Assembly: GCF_030010375.1 (NCBI RefSeq)
Contig: NZ_JASCRY010000002.1
Span: 372,001-436,000, forward strand
Origin: Flavobacterium yafengii
GTDB taxonomy: Bacteria > Bacteroidota > Bacteroidia > Flavobacteriales > Flavobacteriaceae
Direction of reading: 5' to 3'
Length of the DNA: 64,000 nucleotides
Position 1 is the first letter of the stretch. Each line of letters starts with the position of its first letter. Position numbers and translations under genes: made by a program. Below the pieces are notes generated by a model. It was given only the letters and a program-made list of their open reading frames with translations. It had not been told where the DNA came from and made no database searches. Positions 37,124 to 45,529 of the stretch are shown here, piece after piece.

Positions 37124-37136
37124 CCCCCTTCGGGGG
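37124..37136 (-). other. intercistronic CCCCC/GGGGG hairpin after thrB
   Basis: Five-pair GC stem with a 3-base loop directly after the thrB stop. There is no T-run, so it is more likely an mRNA stability or processing element than a terminator. Confidence 0.45.
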
Positions 37137-38063
37137 TTAGGGAGTCAGTATTTTCATTCCTTCATCATTCACTTTGGAAACGTGAATTTCATACGGTAAA
37201 TTCATTGTATCGTACACAGCGCTCATAGCTTTGGCTATTTTATTAGCGGTTGCTTCTCCTTTGCTTAAAGCAAAAATAGAAGGACCTGAACCTGATATTC
37301 CAGAACCTAAGGCTCCATTTTCTAAAGCCGTTTGCTTGATTAAATCAAATCCCGGAATCAACACACTGCGTAACGGTTCTACAATTTCATCATGCAACGA
37401 CCGACCGATTAAATCGTAATCTTTGGTGTACAATCCAGCGATTAATCCGCCCACATTTCCCCATTGCGTAATAGCACTTTTTAAGGAAACGGTTTGTTTT
37501 AATACCGATCGCGCATCCGAAGTTTTCAACTCAATTTGAGGATGAACTACGGTTGCGTATAATTCTGATGGACTTTCTATTTTGATAATATCCAACGGAT
37601 TTGAACTTCTCACCAACGTAAATCCGCCTAAAAGGGCAGGAGCAACGTTATCGGCATGAGCGTTTCCACTGGCTAGTTTTTCGCCTTGCATGGCAAATAA
37701 AACTAATTCTTTGCGTGTAAATGGACGGCCTAATAATTCATTGATTCCAAAAACAGCTCCTGCTGAACTTGCAGCACTGCTTCCAATTCCGCTTCCGGCT
37801 TTGATGTGTTTGTAGATTTCGATTTCGAATCCGAATTCGGTTTCAATGGCTTCCAACATCGCCAAAGCAGATACTCCAGCAACATTTTTTTCAGTTTCCA
37901 AAGGCAAATCGTCCCCCACAATTTTAGTGATGCGAATCCCTTTTATATCGGATTTTCGAATAATCATTTCGTCCCCCGCAGTTTCTAAACACAGTCCAAG
38001 GACATCAAATCCGCAGGAAAGATTGGCGATTGTAGCGGGGCAAAATATTTTTATTTCATTCAT
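37137..38063 (-). CDS. thrB: homoserine kinase
   Basis: A 308-residue GHMP kinase that phosphorylates homoserine. The start at 38063 (MNEIKIFCPATIANLSCGFD) is the family start; an open lead back to 38126 is non-conserved. AGSGIGSSAASSAGAVFG is the ATP-binding loop, and GALGSGISGSGPSIFAL is the C-terminal GHMP motif. Second gene of the thr operon, 107 bases after thrA. Confidence 0.95.
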   Translation of the reverse strand: MNEIKIFCPATIANLSCGFDVLGLCLETAGDEMIIRKSDIKGIRITKIVGDDLPLETEKNVAGVSALAMLEAIETEFGFEIEIYKHIKAGSGIGSSAASSAGAVFGINELLGRPFTRKELVLFAMQGEKLASGNAHADNVAPALLGGFTLVRSSNPLDIIKIESPSELYATVVHPQIELKTSDARSVLKQTVSLKSAITQWGNVGGLIAGLYTKDYDLIGRSLHDEIVEPLRSVLIPGFDLIKQTALENGALGSGISGSGPSIFALSKGEATANKIAKAMSAVYDTMNLPYEIHVSKVNDEGMKILTP

Positions 38064-38170
38064 AATAGTAGTCTTAAAGTCTAAAGTCATAAAGTGGTAA
38101 AGTCTTAGGAATGAATATAAAATCAAGTGATTAACTTTTAGACTTTATGACATTTGACTTTACGACTTAT

Positions 38171-40618
38171 TTATACGTTTCCAATTCTAATCACATCAGC
38201 AAATATTCCTGAAGCGGTAACTGCAGCTCCGGCACCGGCTCCTTTTATCAATAAAGGTTGGTCTACATAACGGTCCGTGAAAAACAATACGATATTGTCT
38301 TTTCCTTCCAGATTGTAAAAAGGATGGTCTTTCGGGATAAAACGCAATCCAACATTTGCTTTCCCGTTTTCAAATTGCGCTACGTATTTTAATCGGGAGT
38401 CTTTGCTCAACGCTTCTTTATAAATAGTTTCAAAATGAGCTGCGTGTTCTATTAAAGATTTGAAAAAGGCTTCGTTATTTGTAGTGTCCAAACATTCTGC
38501 AGGCATAAAAGATTCATTGACAATCTCGTCAATTTCCATTTTATAACCGCTTTCTCGTATCAAAATTAATATCTTTCTGGCAACGTCAATTCCGCTCAAA
38601 TCAATCTTCGGGTCCGGTTCTGTAAATCCTTGCACACCAGCTTCTTTAACAACGTCATGAAAAGTATTATTTTCATTGAAATTATTAAAAATAAAGTTCA
38701 AACTTCCCGATAAAACGGCTTGAATTTTATTCACTTTGTCCCCTGAAGCAATCAGATTTTTTACGGTATCAATAATTGGTAATCCAGCTCCAACATTGGT
38801 TTCAAATAGAAACGGAGCATTGAACTGTCGGGATAGTTTTTTTAGTTTTTTATAATTATCGTATTCTGATGCACAGGCGATTTTGTTACAAGTCACTACG
38901 GCAATATTGCGTTTTAAATACTGCTCATACGTTTTAGACACGCTTTCGTTTGCAGTAATATCAACAAAAATACTATTGCGTAAATTGAGCTCTTTTACAG
39001 TATAAAGAAACTTTTCTTTATTGGCTTCTTCGCCATTTTCTAAAGCAGATTGCCAATTTTTTAAGGAGATTCCGTCCTCGTCAAAATGCATTTTTCTGGA
39101 ATTAGATAAAGCAATAACGCGTACATTTATTTTCAGATTGTCTTTTAGGAATTTATTTTGTTGGTAAATCTGCTCGATGAATTTCTCTCCCACATTTCCA
39201 ACACCCATTACAAATAGGTTTAATTGTTTAGTGTTTTCTTCGAAAAAGTTTTCATGCAGCGAATTCAATGCTTTTTTCACATCTCTTTCGTTGATTACTG
39301 CCGAAATATTTCTTTCGGAAGCACCTTGCGCAATCGCTCTTATGTTTACGTTGTTTTTACCCAAAGTACTAAACATGCGACCGCTTAAACCTTGATGATT
39401 TTTCATGTTTTCACCAACCAAAGCAATGATGCAAAGGTTTTTTTCAACGATACAAGGATCGATTTTGTTTTGTAAAATTTCCACTTCAAAAGCGCGGTTG
39501 ATAGCATCTTCTGCCACATCAGCATCTGAGTTTAGAATTCCGATACAAATAGAATGTTCCGATGAAGCTTGCGTAATAAAAATCACGTTGATATTTTCAT
39601 GTGACAATACCTCAAAAAGCCTTTTGGAAGAACCGGTAACACCAATCATTCCAGGTCCTTCAAGCGTAATCAAAGTGATATTATCGATATGGCTAATTCC
39701 TTTTACAGGATTAGTGTGATCCATTTCCTGATTTGAAATATAAGTTCCTTCGGCTTCCGGTTCGAAAGTGTTTTTGATAAGAATTGGAATGTTCTTTCTC
39801 AACACGGGCTGAATAGTTGGAGGATATAAAACTTTGGCACCAAAATGAGACAATTCCATCGCTTCTTGGTAGGAAATGAAGGCTATAGGTTGGGCTTGTT
39901 TTACGATTTTTGGATTGGCAGTGTACATTCCGTTGACGTCAGTCCAAATTTCTAAATCAGTTGCATTCAATGCTCCGGCGAGAATGGCGGCGGTATAATC
40001 AGAACCACCACGACCTAAAGTAGTATTGATTCCGTCCATTGATGCGGCAATAAATCCGGGCATTACAACGACTTGATTTTCATTCGAAGCAAAAAAATCA
40101 GCAATTAATTGATTTGAAACTTCAAAGTTTACTGTGGCTTTTCCAAAATGATTGTCGGTTTTGATTAATTCTCGGCTGTCCTTATAACTGCTGTTTTTTA
40201 GATTTTGTTTTAATGCTTCAGCAATAATATAAGAAGACAATAATTCACCAAAACTTAAAATAGTATCTGAAGTTCTAGGAGATAATTCCCCCAAAAGATA
40301 ACAACCATCCAATAAAGTTTCAAGATGATTAATGATTCTTTTTATATGACTTAAGAGACTGCTTTGTTCGCTTACAGGAATAAGTTCTTTTAAAGCGTCT
40401 AAATGTTTTTTCTCTAACTCGGCAAGAATTTCTTTAAAGCTTTCGTCACCGGCAGCTGCTTTTTGAGAAGCAAGTTGAAGCAAATCTGTAATTTTACTAA
40501 AAGCAGAAACGACAACAATTAATTTTTCCTCTTTTGCTTTATTGATAACGATATCTAAAACCAGTTTTATATTTTGTGCATTGGCAACCGAAGTTCCACC
40601 AAATTTTAATACTTTCAT
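38171..40618 (-). CDS. thrA: bifunctional aspartate kinase / homoserine dehydrogenase I
   Basis: An 815-residue fusion. Residues about 1-290 are the aspartate kinase (MKVLKFGGTSVANAQN, TLGRGGSDYTAAILAGAL); about 300-455 hold ACT regulatory domains (LITLEGPGMIGVTG, ALVGENMKNHQGLSGRMFSTL), the usual place for threonine feedback; 465-815 are the homoserine dehydrogenase (LFVMGVGNVGEKFIEQI, AGAGAAVTASGIFADVI). It opens the thr operon and follows a 106-base leader-distal gap after the threonine-rich leader peptide at 40725-40820, so expression is probably attenuated by threonine supply. Confidence 0.95.
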   Translation of the reverse strand: MKVLKFGGTSVANAQNIKLVLDIVINKAKEEKLIVVVSAFSKITDLLQLASQKAAAGDESFKEILAELEKKHLDALKELIPVSEQSSLLSHIKRIINHLETLLDGCYLLGELSPRTSDTILSFGELLSSYIIAEALKQNLKNSSYKDSRELIKTDNHFGKATVNFEVSNQLIADFFASNENQVVVMPGFIAASMDGINTTLGRGGSDYTAAILAGALNATDLEIWTDVNGMYTANPKIVKQAQPIAFISYQEAMELSHFGAKVLYPPTIQPVLRKNIPILIKNTFEPEAEGTYISNQEMDHTNPVKGISHIDNITLITLEGPGMIGVTGSSKRLFEVLSHENINVIFITQASSEHSICIGILNSDADVAEDAINRAFEVEILQNKIDPCIVEKNLCIIALVGENMKNHQGLSGRMFSTLGKNNVNIRAIAQGASERNISAVINERDVKKALNSLHENFFEENTKQLNLFVMGVGNVGEKFIEQIYQQNKFLKDNLKINVRVIALSNSRKMHFDEDGISLKNWQSALENGEEANKEKFLYTVKELNLRNSIFVDITANESVSKTYEQYLKRNIAVVTCNKIACASEYDNYKKLKKLSRQFNAPFLFETNVGAGLPIIDTVKNLIASGDKVNKIQAVLSGSLNFIFNNFNENNTFHDVVKEAGVQGFTEPDPKIDLSGIDVARKILILIRESGYKMEIDEIVNESFMPAECLDTTNNEAFFKSLIEHAAHFETIYKEALSKDSRLKYVAQFENGKANVGLRFIPKDHPFYNLEGKDNIVLFFTDRYVDQPLLIKGAGAGAAVTASGIFADVIRIGNV

Positions 40619-40724
40619 TTTTGTTTATTTTATGTAAAAAATGCAAATGTTTATTATATACCCAAGAACTTCCTTTCTTTAGAAAAAAAATATAATAATA
40701 GGATTATATGTAAAATGTATACCC
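40619..40724 (-). promoter_or_regulatory. probable threonine attenuator RNA between leader peptide and thrA
   Basis: Read on the minus strand: a 6-bp GC-containing hairpin, TACCCC-TTA-GGGGTA (40734-40720), overlaps the leader stop. Then ATATAAT-CCTATT-ATTATAT followed by a T8 run forms an AT-only terminator-like hairpin (about 40708-40682). Closer to thrA, ATATAATAA can pair with TTATTATAT of that hairpin over 9 bp, so the two structures exclude each other. The stems are weak; a translational control or a Rho-linked mechanism is possible. Confidence 0.5.
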
Positions 40725-40820
40725 CTAAGGGGTAGTAGTTGTTGTAGTAAATGTAACAGAAGAAGCAACCCAAAGTTGAGTCGAAATCGAAGAGTGATAT
40801 GTTGTTCTGTTGTTTGTCAT
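40725..40820 (-). CDS. threonine-rich leader peptide of the thr operon
   Basis: A 31-codon ORF: MTNNRTTYHSSISTQLW, VASSVTF, then six threonine codons (ACT ACA ACA ACT ACT ACC), a proline and TAG. Eleven of 31 residues are threonine, and the run is at the end, directly before a hairpin, as in amino-acid operon attenuators. It is 106 bases upstream of thrA on the same strand. When charged tRNA-Thr is scarce, ribosomes should stall on the run and alter folding of the downstream RNA. It is not homologous in sequence to E. coli ThrL. The promoter element lies 10 bases upstream, so the mRNA may be almost leaderless. Confidence 0.75.
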   Translation of the reverse strand: MTNNRTTYHSSISTQLWVASSVTFTTTTTTP

Positions 40821-40829
40821 TTGATTTTT

Positions 40830-40837
40830 CAAAAGTA
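40830..40837 (-). promoter_or_regulatory. -7 promoter element of the thr operon leader
   Basis: TACTTTTG on the minus strand. With the usual spacing, transcription would start within about 5 bases of the leader ATG at 40820. No convincing -33 TTTG is seen. Confidence 0.5.
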
Positions 40838-41254
40838 CAGTTTTTTATAAAAACGGAAGCCTTTAATTTCGTTTTTGCGAATATTTTAATTTTTCAATTC
40901 CATTCAGAGGAATATTGAATATTGTTTAGTTTTGAAGGCTTATGTTGGAGCTATTCGTATTTTTATTAAAAAAATCAAACGATTTGCAATTCGTTTTATA
41001 ACTTTATAGGAATAATTAATTCCTGTAATAAAGCCGTTTTTAGCAGTTTTATTAACTATTTCTGAAATGGATTGTTACAACTCGTACTAATCGGAGCGCT
41101 TTATGTCTCAGATTTCAAGTCACTTAATTTGTAACTTTTTATGCATAAAACTTAACGTTGGTTTGTTTTTAGGTTTGAATTTTAAATTATCATCAATAAA
41201 TGTTGTTTATTAATATAGATTTATTGAATTTTACCCTTTAATTAGAAAATAAAA
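40838..41254. other. 417-base divergent region between the thr leader and hutH
   Basis: No gene. It holds the upstream part of the thr promoter and the hutH promoter region. A palindrome AGGAAT-AATTA-ATTCCT lies at 41008-41024, and GGAGCTATTCG at about 40944 may be a decayed scrap of the palindromic repeat seen at 22500. Nothing else is clear. Confidence 0.35.
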
Positions 41255-42769
41255 ATGGACAATACACATTATATAAGTACGCAATTACTCAGTTTTGAAA
41301 CGTTAGAAGAAATTATTTCTCATGGTAAATTATTAGCATTGTCTGAAGAAGCCAAAGTTAATATTCAAAAATGCAGGGATTATTTAGATAAAAAAATGGC
41401 TTCGCATTCAGAACCGATTTATGGTATCAATACAGGATTTGGCTCACTTTGTAATGTGAAAATTTCAAACGAGAACTTGTCAAAACTACAAGAAAATTTA
41501 GTGAAATCGCATTCTTGTGGAACAGGAGAAGAAGTGCCAACCGAAATTGTAAAATTGATGTTGCTGCTTAAAATTCAATCCTTGAGTTATGGACATTCCG
41601 GAATCCAATTGCAAACGGTTGAGCGATTGATTGCATTTTATAATAATGATATTCTTCCGGTAATTTATACGCAAGGTTCTCTTGGAGCTTCGGGAGATTT
41701 GGCACCTTTGGCGCATTTATCATTGCCATTATTAGGTGAAGGCGATGTGTATTTTGAAGGTAATAAAGTGCATTCCAGTGAAGTTTTGAAGCATTTTGAC
41801 TGGAAACCAATTGTATTACAGTCTAAAGAAGGATTGGCTTTATTGAACGGAACCCAATTTATGAGTGCTTATGGAGCGCATATTTTGATGAAAGTCAGTA
41901 AGTTCTCTTATTTGGCAGATTTAATTGGTACAATTTCATTAGAAGCTTTTGATGGAAGAATAGAACCTTTCCATGAATTGATTCATTTTATCAGACCTCA
42001 TAAAGGACAAATTGTAACGGCAAATCGTATAAAAGGATTTTTAGAAGGAAGTGAGATTATTGAACAAGTAAAAATACATGTACAAGATCCGTATTCTTTT
42101 CGATGTATGCCGCAAGTTCACGGTGCATCAAAAGATGCGTTTGATTATGTAAAGAAAGTTTTCAAAACAGAAATCAATTCGGTGACGGATAATCCTAATA
42201 TATTCATTGAGAGTGACCAAATCATTTCTGGAGGTAATTTTCATGGACAGCCATTGGCATTAGCCTTAGATTTCATGGCAATCGCTTTGGCGGAATTAGG
42301 AAGTATCTCAGAACGTAGGACGTATCAATTAATTTCTGGGTTGCGTAATCTTCCTGCTTTTTTAGTGGATAATCCAGGATTGAATTCCGGACTAATGATT
42401 CCGCAATACACCGCGGCCAGTATCGCCAGCCAAAATAAACAATTGGCAACACCAGCCAGTATTGATAGTATTGTTTCCAGTAATGGACAAGAAGATCATG
42501 TAAGTATGGGTGCAAATGCTGCTACAAAAGCGTTGCGTGTTTTGGATAATCTGGAACGAATTTTAGCGATTGAACTAATGAATGCTTCGCAAGCCATTGA
42601 ATACAGAAGACCGTTGCTGTCAAGTGATTTTATTGAGATGTTTTTAAGTGCGTATCGGGAGGAAGTTCCATTGATAAAAGAAGACCGAATTTTACACTAT
42701 GATATTGAGAATACCGTTTCTTTTTTAAATACTTTTCAAATAGAAAACGATTTGTTAACAATTGCTTAA
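41255..42769 (+). CDS. hutH: histidine ammonia-lyase
   Basis: A 504-residue aromatic amino-acid lyase that turns histidine into urocanate and ammonia. The MIO cofactor forms from Ala145-Ser146-Gly147 in GSLGASGDLAPL. YGINTGFGSLCNV near residue 56 and SSNGQEDHVSMGANAA near residue 410 are HutH features; the length is normal. The other hut genes are absent nearby, so phenylalanine or tyrosine ammonia-lyase activity cannot be ruled out, but the QEDHVSMG motif favours histidine. Monocistronic, 48 bases before the DUF47 gene. Confidence 0.83.
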   Translation: MDNTHYISTQLLSFETLEEIISHGKLLALSEEAKVNIQKCRDYLDKKMASHSEPIYGINTGFGSLCNVKISNENLSKLQENLVKSHSCGTGEEVPTEIVKLMLLLKIQSLSYGHSGIQLQTVERLIAFYNNDILPVIYTQGSLGASGDLAPLAHLSLPLLGEGDVYFEGNKVHSSEVLKHFDWKPIVLQSKEGLALLNGTQFMSAYGAHILMKVSKFSYLADLIGTISLEAFDGRIEPFHELIHFIRPHKGQIVTANRIKGFLEGSEIIEQVKIHVQDPYSFRCMPQVHGASKDAFDYVKKVFKTEINSVTDNPNIFIESDQIISGGNFHGQPLALALDFMAIALAELGSISERRTYQLISGLRNLPAFLVDNPGLNSGLMIPQYTAASIASQNKQLATPASIDSIVSSNGQEDHVSMGANAATKALRVLDNLERILAIELMNASQAIEYRRPLLSSDFIEMFLSAYREEVPLIKEDRILHYDIENTVSFLNTFQIENDLLTIA

Positions 42770-42790
42770 CATTAACGTAAAATAATGAAC

Positions 42791-42798
42791 TAATTTTG
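42791..42798 (+). promoter_or_regulatory. -7 promoter element of the DUF47/PiT operon
   Basis: TAATTTTG, 20 bases before the DUF47 ATG, showing that the pair can be transcribed separately from hutH. Confidence 0.45.
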
Positions 42799-42817
42799 CC
42801 AACTAAATTTTAATGAA

Positions 42818-43462
42818 ATGAACATAAATAATTTTTTCCAATTTTTGGTTCCTAAAGATAAAAAGTTCTTCCCTCTTTTTGAGGAAGCTTCTAGTAATTT
42901 AATTGAAATTGCTACTAACTTACACGAAGCTGTAAATCTTCCTTTGAAGGAACGTGAGGTTCTTTTTCAAAAAATTGATGCTTTAGAGCAAAAAGGAGAA
43001 GACATTACTCGTCAAACAAATTTAGAGTTGAGTAGAAACTTCATTACTCCATTCGATAGAGAAGACATACACTCATTGATTACTTCAATTGACAATGTTG
43101 CTGATAACCTTCACGGTGCAGCAAGTAGAATGAAGTTATATCAAGTAGATAAAATCACAAAATCTATCAGAAAACTGACTGAAATCAATCTTGAAGCATG
43201 TCAAAATATTGATGTTGCAGTAAGAGAATTAAGAGATTTGAAAAAAATCAAGAATATTACAGATGCTTGCGTTAGAATTAATAAGTTAGAAAATAAATCA
43301 GATAATGTTTATGATAAAGCAGTTCTTGATTTATTCGAAAACGAAACGGATGCGAAAAACATTATCAAGTACAAAGAAGTATTGTCAGTTTTAGAAACTG
43401 CTGCTGATAAATGTAAAAGTGTAGCTAGTGTTTTAGAATCAATTTCTGTAAAACATTCTTAA
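42818..43462 (+). CDS. DUF47 (PhoU-like) phosphate-transport accessory protein
   Basis: A 214-residue all-helical protein of the DUF47/PhoU-like group with FFPLFEEASSNLIEIATNLHEA, EDITRQTNLELSRNFITPFDREDIHSLI and VYDKAVLDLFENETDAKNIIKYKEV, the usual conserved blocks. These proteins are coupled to PiT phosphate transporters and probably regulate them or bind metals. It lies 30 bases before the PiT gene. Confidence 0.87.
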   Translation: MNINNFFQFLVPKDKKFFPLFEEASSNLIEIATNLHEAVNLPLKEREVLFQKIDALEQKGEDITRQTNLELSRNFITPFDREDIHSLITSIDNVADNLHGAASRMKLYQVDKITKSIRKLTEINLEACQNIDVAVRELRDLKKIKNITDACVRINKLENKSDNVYDKAVLDLFENETDAKNIIKYKEVLSVLETAADKCKSVASVLESISVKHS

Positions 43463-43492
43463 TTCAATCGGTTTTATTCTGAAATTATAATT

Positions 43493-44776
43493 ATGGAATT
43501 TACTCTACTTATAGTTATTATAGTCCTAGCTTTAATATTTGATTACATCAACGGTTTTCATGATGCTGCCAATGCTATAGCAACTGTTGTTGCCACAAAA
43601 GTATTAACTCCCTTCCAAGCAGTAGTTTGGGCGGCATTCTTTAACTTTTTGGCGTATTGGGTTTTTGGTTTTGGTGTAGCAGATACTGTTGCAAAAACGG
43701 CCAATACCATGGATATCAACTTGGTTGTAATCCTTGCCGGTGTAATAGCGGCAATCATCTGGAATTTATTTACTTGGTGGCAAGGAATTCCATCCAGTTC
43801 ATCACATACCTTAATTGGTGGTTTTGCCGGAGCAGCAATTGCTCATGCAGGTTTTGGTGTAGTTTCTTGGTACAAAGAAGGAAAAGATGGCGGTATGCCT
43901 TCAGGAGTTTTAATCATTGTTGCTTTTATTATACTGGCACCATTGTTAGGAGCTTTAATCTCTTACTTGATATCGATATGGCTTCTTAATGCCTCTAAAA
44001 AGAGTATTTACCCAAAGATTTTTACAACTTCTTTAATGGTCTTGACAATTTGGTTTGTAGAAAGCCAAATGGTTTATTACGATCAGATTGAAAAACCTCG
44101 TTTTGATTCTCATTTTTGGAGTGTCGCTTTTGAAGCACATAATATCAAATGGTTTTTGGTCGCTTTTATAGTCCTGTCAATAAGCACATTCTGTTTAATA
44201 TTCAGTAGTTTAAATTTACATCAAGCTACGGCATGGTTGAAAAAAATGCAATTATTATCTTCTGCAGCCTTTAGTTTAGGACATGGTGGGAATGATTCAC
44301 AAAAAGTGATGGGTATTATTGCTGCAGCTGTTGCTGTTTATATTCACACTAGTGGAGTAGCACAAGAAACGTTACCAGCTTGGTTAGATGTAGTGTTGCC
44401 AAATGATGAAGGTGCCTTTAAAATGCCAGGATGGATTCCTTTAGCTTGTTATTCTGCTATTGCGGCAGGAACCTTAAGCGGAGGATGGAAAATCGTCAAA
44501 ACAATGGGGTCAAAAATTACAAAAGTGACTTCTTTTGAAGGTGTTGCCGCAGAAACTGCAGGAGCATTGACATTATATTTTACAGAGCATTTTAAAGTGC
44601 CTGTAAGTACAACGCATACTATTACTGGATCTATCATTGGAGTTGGACTTACTAAAAGAGTTTCAGCCGTACGATGGGGAATGACTGTAAGCTTGTTATG
44701 GGCTTGGGTTTTAACCATTCCAATTTCAGCAATATTAGCAGCAATCATTTACTATATCTTTAGTATTTTTATTTAA
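43493..44776 (+). CDS. pit: inorganic phosphate transporter (PiT family)
   Basis: A 427-residue membrane protein with about ten helices. The two repeated PiT signatures are visible: DYINGFHDAANAIATVVAT near residue 17 and SLGHGGNDSQKVMGIIAAAV near residue 262, plus SHTLIGGFAGAAIAH and STTHTITGSIIGVGL. It brings in metal-phosphate with protons or sodium. It pairs with the DUF47 protein as a two-gene operon and ends at a strong terminator. Confidence 0.92.
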   Translation: MEFTLLIVIIVLALIFDYINGFHDAANAIATVVATKVLTPFQAVVWAAFFNFLAYWVFGFGVADTVAKTANTMDINLVVILAGVIAAIIWNLFTWWQGIPSSSSHTLIGGFAGAAIAHAGFGVVSWYKEGKDGGMPSGVLIIVAFIILAPLLGALISYLISIWLLNASKKSIYPKIFTTSLMVLTIWFVESQMVYYDQIEKPRFDSHFWSVAFEAHNIKWFLVAFIVLSISTFCLIFSSLNLHQATAWLKKMQLLSSAAFSLGHGGNDSQKVMGIIAAAVAVYIHTSGVAQETLPAWLDVVLPNDEGAFKMPGWIPLACYSAIAAGTLSGGWKIVKTMGSKITKVTSFEGVAAETAGALTLYFTEHFKVPVSTTHTITGSIIGVGLTKRVSAVRWGMTVSLLWAWVLTIPISAILAAIIYYIFSIFI

Positions 44777-44794
44777 TGCTAAAATAACAATCAT

Positions 44795-44827
44795 AAAAAA
44801 AACCATTCGTTGACGAATGGTTTTTTT
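44795..44827. terminator. bidirectional intrinsic terminator
   Basis: A8-CCATTCG, short loop, CGAATGG-T7; between pit and the convergent GNAT gene. Confidence 0.88.
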
Positions 44828-44847
44828 ATGCTCTAAAATTAATTTTT

Positions 44848-45129
44848 TTAAAACAGTAGGTCTTGTATTTCTTTCGTTTTGTCAAATACGCTTTTCGCAA
44901 AAGGACATAATGGTAAAATTTTGAGATTATTTTCCCGTGCATATTGTACGGCTTCCATCACCATTTTTTTACCTACACTTTGTCCTGCAAAATCAGGATT
45001 TACTTCGGTGTGGTCAATAATAAATTTATCGGTTCCAGCCCAAGTATACGTCATTCTTCCAGCTTCTATTTCGTTGTCAAACGCTCTAAAATATCCATTT
45101 TTGCTATCGTTTATTTGTTCTAATTTCAT
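44848..45129 (-). CDS. small GNAT-like acetyltransferase (YjdJ type)
   Basis: A 93-residue protein of the short Gcn5-related group. TWAGTDKFIIDHTEVNPDF and AGQSVGKKMVMEAVQYAREN hold the acetyl-CoA loop, and LCPFAKSVFDKTKE is the conserved C-terminal cysteine/proline region. It is the last gene of the pirin-pirin-OsmC-GNAT operon, 6 bases after the OsmC stop. Substrate unknown. Confidence 0.75.
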   Translation of the reverse strand: MKLEQINDSKNGYFRAFDNEIEAGRMTYTWAGTDKFIIDHTEVNPDFAGQSVGKKMVMEAVQYARENNLKILPLCPFAKSVFDKTKEIQDLLF

Positions 45130-45135
45130 GTGTTT

Positions 45136-45528
45136 CTAATTTAATGCTGTTGTTATTTCGATTGGGTTGGTTAAAATTTTGTGTATCGGACATTTATCGG
45201 CAATGTTTACTAATCGGGCTTTTTGATCAGTGTCTAAATCCCCGAATAATTGAATGTTGCGAATTATTTTAAATTTATTTTCTACTGAATCAGTTTCAAA
45301 AGTGACTTCAACTTTTACATCAGTTAAATCCCAACCTTTTCGGTTTGCATACATGCGCAATGTAATACAGGTGCAAGCCGCCAAAGAGGACGCCAGTAAT
45401 TCTTTTGGCGCAAAGCCTAAATCCTTTCCTCCGCTACTTTCAGGTTCATCAGAAATAATAAAATTTGTTTCGGATTGTATTTCTGTTTTATAAAGTTCAG
45501 TGCTAATACTTGCTGTTATTTTGCCCAT
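45136..45528 (-). CDS. OsmC-family protein
   Basis: About 130 residues from the start at 45528 (MGKITASISTELYKTEI), chosen because it lies one base after the pirin stop; the frame is open to 45627 inside the pirin gene. SSGGKDLGFAPKELLASSLAACTCITLRMYA has the conserved glutamate and cysteine, and ADKCPIHKIL has the second cysteine of the OsmC/Ohr fold, which reduces organic peroxides. Part of a redox-flavoured operon with two pirins. Confidence 0.85.
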   Translation of the reverse strand: MGKITASISTELYKTEIQSETNFIISDEPESSGGKDLGFAPKELLASSLAACTCITLRMYANRKGWDLTDVKVEVTFETDSVENKFKIIRNIQLFGDLDTDQKARLVNIADKCPIHKILTNPIEITTALN

Positions 45529-45529
45529 A

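Noticed and set aside
43657..43989. 110-residue open frame within the PiT gene
   Set aside because: Other-frame shadow of a membrane protein gene; composition is odd (Cys/Trp rich) and there is no start signal.
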